Made by a program: the position numbers and the translations under genes. Positions 8,071-15,960 of a DNA stretch of 64,000 nt are shown here, piece by piece. Source of the DNA: CBDFNN01 sp965250215 (lineage in GTDB: Bacteria; Bacteroidota; Rhodothermia; Rhodothermales; DATKEJ01); contig CBDFNN010000004.1 in NCBI GenBank assembly GCA_965250215.1, positions 3,968,001 to 4,032,000 on the forward strand, written 5' to 3'. A model generated the notes under the pieces. That model ran no database searches, was not told where the DNA came from, and saw only the letters and a list, made by a program, of their open reading frames with translations. Positions within the stretch are counted from its first letter, which is position 1, and each line of letters opens with the position of its first letter.

Positions 8071-11000
8071 TCAGTTTTTTATTCCTGCCTTCAAATCTCC
8101 GGGCGGATCCATTTGTGCAGGTAGATCAGCCGGTACCTGTCGTGGCCAGACCTCACTCAGATCATCGCCCAAATAGAGTCTGCCATTTTTCATGACATGA
8201 GTAATCGTATTTGTGTTGCGAATGTCATCAAGTGGGTTGCCCGCGAGAACCACTAAGTCTGCGAGTTTACCGACTTCGAGAGAACCAATCTCTTTGTGCA
8301 AACCTATCCCTTCCGCTCCGAGAATCGTTGCCGCTCGCAAAGCATCGTAAGGATTCATTCCACCAGAGGCGACTGACCAAAGCTCCCAATGATATCCCAG
8401 CCCTTGCAGCTGACCATGACTACCTACTCCGATCCTTCCACCAAGCTCGATTATTTCCTTTGCTATCTCTGCATGTCGAGAAAAGACGTGCTCCTCCTCC
8501 CTAAACCAGCCGGCTGGTCCGGGACCATTTCCTGGTCCTCGACGGCGTGTCTTAGCATCGATCTCACTATGTGGCGTAAAGGTCCTCAACTTCACATTGT
8601 CGTGAGGATTCTCTCTCGTATAGTAGTAATTCTCTCCGAACGGTCCGCCGTAGGATACGAGCAATGTTGGCGTGTAGGTCAGTCCGGTATAGGCCGTCAG
8701 TTTCACGACATCACTATATAGCGGGAAAATCGGGAATGAGTGCTCTTGCGCGGGATATCCATCTTGCAACATGGTTAAGTTATATTCCATGCTCAATCCG
8801 CCTTCTGTCGTTGGCATGATTTCTTGCTCCTTGGCCGCGATGATCACCCACTGTCTCTGCTGCCGGTTACCCGACATATACATCTTGATGGTCTTGGTGT
8901 CATAATACTTGCTATATCTTTTCATGATATCGCGAGCATGGTCGAGATCGCGTATCGGATCTGTAACATAATCACCAAAGATGCCCGGCCCCGTGGAGTA
9001 GATTCTTGGACCGATCAATTCACCTGCCGTGACGAGGTCTCCGTAGGTCAGTACATCCGTGGTTGCCGTTTGTGGGTCACGTGTTGTTGTCACGCCATAG
9101 GCTAAATTCGCTTGATAAATCCACGACGACGCCTTGTGAAGTCCCCAAGCATTCCACATGTGCGAATGAGTATCAACGAATCCTGGAACGATAGTCTTCC
9201 CGGTGACATCGATGATATCGGCACCCCTCGGGACATCTAGATCAGTCCCGATGGCAGTGATCCTATTATTAGTAATAATGATCTGTCCCCTATCAATAAC
9301 CTCGCGGCCATTCATCGTCAGAAGTCTAGCGCCACTGAGCACAACAACACCCTCGGGCGTGTCCCTCGGAATCTCAATTTCTATACGGTGTTCCTCAGGT
9401 TTATAGGCTTTCGTGCCCTCGTCTTCTTCCTCGTCCTTCTTTTCATCGTCATCATCTTCTTCAGCTTCATTTGACTCATCGGCGTCTTCACCGCTATCGG
9501 CATCACCATCCTCTCCGTCTTCTTCTTCTCCGTCTCCGTCCTCGCTATCGGCCTCCTCCTTCTTCTTCTTCTTCTCCTCTTCCTCTTTGGCTTTCTTCTC
9601 TGCCTTGATCACCTCGTCGATGCGCTTTCTCTCGTCGAGATCATAGACGACATGTGCATTTCCGATCGACCAGCGAACCTTTCTTCCATTGATTTCCCAG
9701 GCAGGAAATTGACCTCCAATATCTGTCAATTGCCACGAAGGGAAAGCGGCTCCGGAGGCGTCCGCAACTGAAATGCTTGGAGTCTTCCCGCCGACCAAAG
9801 GAATCGTTACTACATACATTTCATTGTTTATCTCTGCTAAGGCCAAATCACCTTTTGGAGATATCACCACCGAACTCGGATTGTTGGGATCGGTCGCTCC
9901 TGACCGAGTCTTTCCGGTGATCTTCAAATGCTCCTTTTCATCTGTTCCATCCCATCTCATGGATACCAATCCTTTTGATCCCTCAAATAAGAAAATTCGA
10001 TCCTTTGCTGCATCCGAAAAATGGGGCAAACTCCTTCCTGCTGTTGGAGCTATCGTCGTTAATTCGCCACCAGTAGATGCTACCCAAACGAAGTCGTTTC
10101 TTGCTCCTGAAGCTCGTGGCCCTGTCGATTCCAAATATGCCCGAGCTGGTCCCCTTACCGCAATTATGCGATCGTCGTAGGGCGACCACGCCGTTTCCTG
10201 GTAGACGCCGGGTTTGGTAGTCAAACGTTGTGAGTTACCACCCTCAGAAGAGACTTTATTGATATGACCCTCTTCCTCGTTCCAAGAAACGAAGGCAATT
10301 TCCTTTCCATCAGGCGACCAAGATGGCTTGGCCTCTACTTGATCGTCATTCGTTAACCGCTTTGGAGTCCCGTCCGGATAGTCCATTACGTAAAGTCGGT
10401 CGAGCACGGTAAATGTCAATCTGGCTCCGTCGGGCGAAGGAACGGCGTCCCGAATCTCGCGAGCGATGAAGTTCTCGCTGTCTTCTATCTCATATTCGAA
10501 TTCCACTTTTGGCCCAATTGGCATATCGACTTCTGCCTCGAAGGGAATTGCGACTGCATCCGATCCATCAAGTGGTACTCGCCAAATTTTCCCTCCATAG
10601 GAGGCGATCAGATTCTTAGAATCAGGGGTAAAGGCCATTCCCGGCATCGCATCTCTTGGAGACCGAGCCTCTTGATTATCCCGTTGCACCGGATAGGCCA
10701 ACCACCGCTCACTACTATCTTCTAGGTCTCTAAGAATTAGACCTGTTTCTGTCTCGAATCGCGTTCCATAAACCAACCATTTTCCATCGGGCGAAGGGGT
10801 AGGTCGAACACCTGAGCCATATCGAGACGTGCGAGAGTAATTTTTCCCAGTTTCTCGATCATATTTGTTCACCTGCATTTGCGGAAATTCCGCATTGTAA
10901 TTCCAATCACCCTGCCTTCGAGTATGCCAGATGTACCGGCCGTCAGGGCTAAACACAGGTCCCATGACTTTCGTCCGAGTTCCGACTTCCATTAATTCTG

Positions 11001-11544
11001 TTCCAGAACCTCCATCAATATGTGCCATGTAAAGTTTCGATGGCCCAAAGCGACCTTTCCCTTTAGTAAAGACATAAAAATCACCATCGGGCGACCAGTT
11101 GGGTGACTCATAGTGATCATTCTTTCCTTTGGTCAGTTGTTTTTTCTCACGCAGAGTGTCGAGACTTACCGTCCAAATCCCTTCTCCTCCTTTCTCGTCA
11201 GACTTATAAATAATTTTAGAACCGTCAGGACTAAATCTTGGCTGAGAATCATAAGGCATTCCATTAGTTAAGGTATCAGCCTGTCCTCCATTTATGGGCA
11301 GCAGATAAAGATCGCCAAGTAGATCAAATACAATCTGCGATCCGTCGGGACTAACATCGAGAGAAATCCATGACCCTTCCGTTGCAGTGTATTCCAACTT
11401 TCGATCAGCCAACAAAGGTAAATCAGCCTTTTCGTCAAGCTTAGATTTTGTAGAATCGGATACAGCGGTGCTATCGGCATCTTGAGCATGCAGACTTGAC
11501 GTAAAAAGAAAAGTACAGATGAGTAGGGTAAGTGCTCTGATCAT
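8071..11544 (-). CDS. secreted TolB-like beta-propeller fused to amidohydrolase
   Basis: About 1157 residues from the ATG at 11544, which begins the signal peptide MIRALTLLICTFLFTSSLHAQ. The N-terminal 600 residues carry many PD40/TolB repeats of the type SPDGSKI, SPDGDFY, SPDGKEIAF. The C-terminal third is an amidohydrolase with VDTHSHMWNAWG near residue 790 and a C-terminal GKLADLVVLAGNPL strand. Between them, residues about 640-712 form an almost purely Glu/Asp/Lys linker. The architecture is known in Bacteroidota; it probably cleaves peptides or cyclic amides in the periplasm. The GSHGQ motif replaces the more usual final Asp motif, so metal binding may differ. Confidence 0.85.
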   Translation of the reverse strand: MIRALTLLICTFLFTSSLHAQDADSTAVSDSTKSKLDEKADLPLLADRKLEYTATEGSWISLDVSPDGSQIVFDLLGDLYLLPINGGQADTLTNGMPYDSQPRFSPDGSKIIYKSDEKGGEGIWTVSLDTLREKKQLTKGKNDHYESPNWSPDGDFYVFTKGKGRFGPSKLYMAHIDGGSGTELMEVGTRTKVMGPVFSPDGRYIWHTRRQGDWNYNAEFPQMQVNKYDRETGKNYSRTSRYGSGVRPTPSPDGKWLVYGTRFETETGLILRDLEDSSERWLAYPVQRDNQEARSPRDAMPGMAFTPDSKNLIASYGGKIWRVPLDGSDAVAIPFEAEVDMPIGPKVEFEYEIEDSENFIAREIRDAVPSPDGARLTFTVLDRLYVMDYPDGTPKRLTNDDQVEAKPSWSPDGKEIAFVSWNEEEGHINKVSSEGGNSQRLTTKPGVYQETAWSPYDDRIIAVRGPARAYLESTGPRASGARNDFVWVASTGGELTTIAPTAGRSLPHFSDAAKDRIFLFEGSKGLVSMRWDGTDEKEHLKITGKTRSGATDPNNPSSVVISPKGDLALAEINNEMYVVTIPLVGGKTPSISVADASGAAFPSWQLTDIGGQFPAWEINGRKVRWSIGNAHVVYDLDERKRIDEVIKAEKKAKEEEEKKKKKEEADSEDGDGEEEDGEDGDADSGEDADESNEAEEDDDDEKKDEEEDEGTKAYKPEEHRIEIEIPRDTPEGVVVLSGARLLTMNGREVIDRGQIIITNNRITAIGTDLDVPRGADIIDVTGKTIVPGFVDTHSHMWNAWGLHKASSWIYQANLAYGVTTTRDPQTATTDVLTYGDLVTAGELIGPRIYSTGPGIFGDYVTDPIRDLDHARDIMKRYSKYYDTKTIKMYMSGNRQQRQWVIIAAKEQEIMPTTEGGLSMEYNLTMLQDGYPAQEHSFPIFPLYSDVVKLTAYTGLTYTPTLLVSYGGPFGENYYYTRENPHDNVKLRTFTPHSEIDAKTRRRGPGNGPGPAGWFREEEHVFSRHAEIAKEIIELGGRIGVGSHGQLQGLGYHWELWSVASGGMNPYDALRAATILGAEGIGLHKEIGSLEVGKLADLVVLAGNPLDDIRNTNTITHVMKNGRLYLGDDLSEVWPRQVPADLPAQMDPPGDLKAGIKN

Positions 11545-11833
11545 AGTGAGGTCTAATTCGTTCTCGTTTTTTGGACAAAGCACAAGGTAGCATTCTTCTT
11601 GAAACAATGAACATTTGTATGGCCTGATTCGATAATTGTCCCAGAAATAGACCGGATCGACTTGCTATAGCATCGGGCGAATAGGTCATTGGCTGACATA
11701 TCTCTTTTTCAGCATTTATTTTCGATATATGGAGTGCAGAAATATCTAGATTCTGAGATTGAGAGCGAGGACAAAGAGCAGGACCGGAACCAGTCTAGTG
11801 TCAGACCGGACTACTAATCGAGAAATTGAAAAC

Positions 11834-12553
11834 GTGAAAATCTCCGAGATTTTAAGTCAAGACAGTCATCAGCCTCTCGGTTTACCCGACTCGAAATGGC
11901 GATTCTATCAAGAATGGAACAGGACTCTTTTCCTTCATTGGAAGGTAGACCGGGACCTGCTTAGACCTTTCATACCTCAGTCTCTGGAATTGGAGCAATT
12001 TGAAGACAGATGTTGGATATCCTTCGTCGCCTTTTCGATGGAAAATGTTCGCCTCCGGCATCTTCCTTCCTTTCCGCCGGTCTCAAATTTTCACGAACTC
12101 AATCTTCGTACTTATGTCAGGTCGGAGGAAAGTTCTGGCGTCTATTTTCTCAGCATCGAGGCCGCAAAGAGGATATCAACTTTCCTTTCCAAAGCTCTTT
12201 CTGGTTTTCCATATCGCTTCTCAAGAATGAAAAGAAAGCAGAACTATTTCGATTCGAAAAATGAATCCCAAGGAGAATCGTTCGAGGCTGCTTTCGAGCT
12301 AGGGGGCCCTCACTCCGACCTAGACTCACTGGACTCGTGGTTGGTTGAAAGGTATTTCGCTTTCCAAGAACGAGAAGGCCATTTGTATAGGTATCAGATT
12401 CACCATCTGCCTTGGACCCTGCGTAAGGTCAAACTGGAGTCTTTTGAGATTGACTATCCACGATTCGAATCGCTCTTGAATGGCCCACCAGATCGAAGTC
12501 ACTACAGCGATGGCGTCCAAATGGTAGCATGGGACAGGGCTCTAGTAGTCTGA
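11834..12553 (+). CDS. DUF2071 (YqjF-like) protein
   Basis: About 240 residues from the GTG at 11834; the frame is open to a TTG at 11759 but the earlier residues are low-quality. WRFYQEWNRTLFLHWKVD, LRPFIPQSLELEQFEDRCWISFVAF and FPPVSNFHELNLRTYV are typical DUF2071/COG3361 blocks. Function unknown; the fold is related to acetoacetate decarboxylase-like proteins. It is convergent with the GNAT gene, with only 14 bases between stops. Confidence 0.75.
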   Translation: MKISEILSQDSHQPLGLPDSKWRFYQEWNRTLFLHWKVDRDLLRPFIPQSLELEQFEDRCWISFVAFSMENVRLRHLPSFPPVSNFHELNLRTYVRSEESSGVYFLSIEAAKRISTFLSKALSGFPYRFSRMKRKQNYFDSKNESQGESFEAAFELGGPHSDLDSLDSWLVERYFAFQEREGHLYRYQIHHLPWTLRKVKLESFEIDYPRFESLLNGPPDRSHYSDGVQMVAWDRALVV

Positions 12554-12567
12554 GAATCGAAGCCCGA

Positions 12568-13149
12568 TCAGCCTTTGTTGTTGATCTCGTCGTCTCCCCT
12601 TTTGTCATCTTTGTACAACATCCCAGTGCAAAGACAAAGCTTGCGTTCGGTTCTGGTCAAGACATCAAAATTTGGACACGAACTACAACCTTGCCAGAAT
12701 ACCTCATCTTGGGTCAGCTCACTAAAGGTCACGGGTTGATAGCCAAGCTCGGAGTTGATTTTCATCACAGCCAAACTCGTGGTGATCCCAAAAATCCTGG
12801 CGTCAGGATACTTGTTCTTGGACAATTCCAGAATCCTGGCTTTCAACTTCCTAGCCAGACCGAGCTTTCTAAAATTTGGAGCGACAATTAGTCCGGAGTT
12901 TGCAACGTACTTTCCATGCTCCCAGGTCTCGATGTAACAGAAGCCAGCAAATTGGTCTGCGTTTTCTCCGCCCAAAGCGATAACTGCTTTGCTATTTTCC
13001 AACTTCTCTTTGATGTATGCAGGCTCTCTTTTCGCGATACCCGTGCCTCGAATTTTGGCAGCATCGGCTATTTGCAGACAGATCTCTTCAGCATAATTGC
13101 TGTGCCGGGATTCCGCAACTTCGATATGTACATCAACTTCAGTCGTCAT
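12568..13149 (-). CDS. GNAT acetyltransferase of the Bacteroidota arginine-operon type
   Basis: 193-residue GNAT protein. The central GLIVAPNFRKLGLARKLK is the acetyl-CoA binding motif, and FGITTSLAVMKINSELGY follows. A C-terminal segment with several Cys (WQGCSSC...KLCLCTGML) distinguishes this subfamily. From memory, close relatives in Bacteroidota commonly sit beside argG and are suspected to supply the N-acyl-glutamate for arginine synthesis (ArgA substitute). Here it stands alone 8 kb from the arg operon. The alternative is an unrelated GNAT; the function is inference from recalled family context. Confidence 0.75.
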   Translation of the reverse strand: MTTEVDVHIEVAESRHSNYAEEICLQIADAAKIRGTGIAKREPAYIKEKLENSKAVIALGGENADQFAGFCYIETWEHGKYVANSGLIVAPNFRKLGLARKLKARILELSKNKYPDARIFGITTSLAVMKINSELGYQPVTFSELTQDEVFWQGCSSCPNFDVLTRTERKLCLCTGMLYKDDKRGDDEINNKG

Positions 13150-13466
13150 GATTTTTGATTGAGCCTTCTACTGATGACGAGATAATTGTTGCGCTAAAGG
13201 GTCTAAATTTATCTTAAAAGCGGTTCCAAATCGAAAGATTTGGTCCACTAGGTCTCTTGAGGAGTCGATTTTGGAATTTTGAAACTGGGATCTCTGACCT
13301 TGTCGGACCCATTTTGTCACCACAGATGGATTATTCCAGAACTACATGTCAACGGAAATCTAGTCAAGATACGAGTCCCGATTATCCGATCTTTCGGTAA
13401 CAAAAATGACATCGAAACCTCGTATTAGAGCCTCCGTTATAGAGAGGCTAATCATGTCGTGGCACT
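13150..13466. other. 317-bp divergent spacer
   Basis: Separates the GNAT gene (minus) and the GAF gene (plus). It contains a perfect small hairpin CCAAATC-GAAA-GATTTGG at 13226-13243 with a GNRA loop on the plus strand and no T-run. I looked for an arginine-rich leader on the minus strand like that before argG and found none. Nothing else recognisable. Confidence 0.5.
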
Positions 13467-15890
13467 ATGAGTATCTCAGAAGAACCTTTCGCTGTTTCCT
13501 TTCCGATCACCCTTTCCTTGGAATACATTGTCGAGGAGTGGGCGAAATTCAAAGAATCGGGAAATAACCAAAAAGTAGTTAGCGATCTGCTCCTTTCTCA
13601 TCCTGCTCTTCCCGATCTACTTGTCGACGATCCAAGTCAGAAGGTATTAGAAGAACATGCAGACCTAGTATACCTTTTATTTTCTCTCGTATTCCCCGCC
13701 TCTTCCTTTGAAGGTAATCTCGGAATAGCCACGGCTCCTTTCAGGCTCGGTGGTGATCCCGTATTCGTGTCGAATGATGTATCTATGGAGATACTCCAAA
13801 CCCTTACGGCCTTCGGACTCGAAAAGGACAACGAGTTTTATCAGGCGGCAAGAAATATGCGGGCCTATGCCATGATTGCGGAAGATTTGTATGACGTTCC
13901 AACAGATAACACATTCCCGTTCATCTTGACACTACCAGGTGATGAAGGAATGATAGAGCGGCACTACGCCATCTCCTTCGATGCTCGATTTGCTCGTGCT
14001 GTCGAAAGAGAAGGTGCTCCCAAATTGAGCAAAGAACAGTTGAACGAACTCATTCTCGACCGGTCTAATCTAGAAAAGTGGAACGAATACCTGCCGCCAG
14101 AATATTTTGAGTTTAGGGGCGTCCTTTTATTGCATGCAACGGATGTCACAGACAATCAAGTTGTATCAAAGCTAGCTGCAGAGGTCCTAAAGCAAGATGC
14201 ATTCCAATCCGAAGAGCATCTTGATGATATCCAGCGACACTTCGCAACGATGATGCAAGCTCCAGACTTGCAATTTGGTTTGATCGCGATGCGGACCAAC
14301 ATGACTTCTGGGGAACCCGAGATACTTCCATTTGGAAGGACACAGTTAATGTGTGATGGAGAGATGACGCAGTGCAACAACAAGCATCAATCCATTTATA
14401 TGAGTGCCTGCAAGAGTGCATTTCCTTCGGTATATCCCAATTTGGCAGAAATCGAGATTAAGACTGAGTTTGAAAATGTGCTAGTCGATAAAGGGTTTCG
14501 GAGTCTAGTATTATTTCCAATTCATGACGGCGATGAACTTCTGGGAATGATCGAATTGGCCTCACCTACGCCATATATATTTGACTCTGTCAAGGCTCTC
14601 AAGCTTGTCGAAATATTGTCAGTTTTTAAAACGGCTCTTTCGCGATCTCGCCAGGAATTCGAAGATAGAATCGAAGCGGTAATCAAGCGAGAATGTACAG
14701 CGATTCATCCATCTGTCAATTGGCGCTTCAATCAGGCCGCCCGAAATTATTTGGAAAGGAAAGCCAGCGACGAAAAAGTACCCTTTGAAGACATCACATT
14801 TGAGGATGTTTATCCCATGTATGGCATGTCTGACATTCGCGGTTCTTCGGTACAACGAAACACAGCCATTTTAAAGGACCTCAAAAAGCAAATTGCTCTG
14901 GCTGATACTGTCCTTCGAGAGGCAGAGAAAATTATCCCGATGCCCATGATTGATGAGGCCAGATTTCAATTGGCCAATCACGAAGCCCTCCTAGACGACG
15001 GTCTCGACTCTGGTGAAGAACTTCAAATCCTGAGCTTTTTCAAAAAAGAGATACGGCCCATTTTCAAAGAATTGAAACAGCTCGGCGGTGAGCCGGCCAA
15101 GCTAGTTTCTGACTATAGGTCGAAGCTTAATCCGAGCCTTGGTCTCGTGTATGAGGAACGAAAGAAATTCGATGAGAGCGTAATGAAGCTCAATGAAATC
15201 ATCGGACTATACATCGATGCTCGGCAAAAGCAGGCTCAAAATCTGGTACCTCATTATTTCGAGATGTACAAAACAGACGGTGTTGACTATACCATTTATG
15301 CGGGGTCTTCCCTTCTAAGAGATGGTCGGTTTTCCAAGTTGCATCTTCAAAATCTCCGACTCTGGCAGCTGACAGTTACCTGCGAAGTGATCTGGGAATT
15401 GGAGCAGTTGAAACCTCTCCTAGATGTTCCTTTGGAATGTGCTCACTTACTGTTGGTGCAAGACGCTCCCCTCTCTATTCGGTTTAGACCTGACGAAAAA
15501 CATTTTGATGTAGATGGAGCCTACAACGTCAGATACGAAATCATCAAGAAGCGAATCGACAAGGCCAAGGTCTTGGGAACAGGTGAACGAATCACTCAAC
15601 CTGGAATGATTTCTATTGTCTACTCCCAAGTGAAAGAGGCGAAGGAATACAAGCGCTATCTCAATTATCTCAAAGCCAAGAAATATATTCATGGGGAAAT
15701 TGAGGACTTAGAAATTGAGCCATTGCAAGGTGTTCACGGCTTGAAGGCTCTTCGAGTGAGGGCCACTCCGATAAAGTCGAAGCTGAAATTGTCAGACGAG
15801 CTGCTTTCGCAAATTTCTAGCGGAGGAGATGGTGCAAACGTTCGAGACACCCAGCCGGTAGGCGAAATCGAAGTAAACACAACTAAGTAG
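13467..15890 (+). CDS. large GAF-domain protein of unknown function
   Basis: 807-residue soluble protein without signal peptide or clear membrane segments. Residues about 240-400 resemble a GAF domain (GLIAMRTNM...VLVDKGFRSLVLFPIHDGDELLGMIELA). The rest is helical with no catalytic motif I recognise. Similar ~800-residue GAF proteins are widespread in Bacteroidota and unannotated. No histidine kinase, cyclase or phosphodiesterase output domain is visible, so it may act through protein partners. Monocistronic. Confidence 0.6.
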   Translation: MSISEEPFAVSFPITLSLEYIVEEWAKFKESGNNQKVVSDLLLSHPALPDLLVDDPSQKVLEEHADLVYLLFSLVFPASSFEGNLGIATAPFRLGGDPVFVSNDVSMEILQTLTAFGLEKDNEFYQAARNMRAYAMIAEDLYDVPTDNTFPFILTLPGDEGMIERHYAISFDARFARAVEREGAPKLSKEQLNELILDRSNLEKWNEYLPPEYFEFRGVLLLHATDVTDNQVVSKLAAEVLKQDAFQSEEHLDDIQRHFATMMQAPDLQFGLIAMRTNMTSGEPEILPFGRTQLMCDGEMTQCNNKHQSIYMSACKSAFPSVYPNLAEIEIKTEFENVLVDKGFRSLVLFPIHDGDELLGMIELASPTPYIFDSVKALKLVEILSVFKTALSRSRQEFEDRIEAVIKRECTAIHPSVNWRFNQAARNYLERKASDEKVPFEDITFEDVYPMYGMSDIRGSSVQRNTAILKDLKKQIALADTVLREAEKIIPMPMIDEARFQLANHEALLDDGLDSGEELQILSFFKKEIRPIFKELKQLGGEPAKLVSDYRSKLNPSLGLVYEERKKFDESVMKLNEIIGLYIDARQKQAQNLVPHYFEMYKTDGVDYTIYAGSSLLRDGRFSKLHLQNLRLWQLTVTCEVIWELEQLKPLLDVPLECAHLLLVQDAPLSIRFRPDEKHFDVDGAYNVRYEIIKKRIDKAKVLGTGERITQPGMISIVYSQVKEAKEYKRYLNYLKAKKYIHGEIEDLEIEPLQGVHGLKALRVRATPIKSKLKLSDELLSQISSGGDGANVRDTQPVGEIEVNTTK

Positions 15891-15960
15891 AATTATCTCA
15901 TCGAGCTTAGTGTGTAGGAATAGCTAGGGTTCAAAGTCTATTTACGCCTCAGCAATTCAA

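Noticed and set aside
9413..9646. Serine-rich plus-strand ORF
   Set aside because: It is the complement of the Glu/Asp/Lys linker of the minus-strand amidohydrolase gene.
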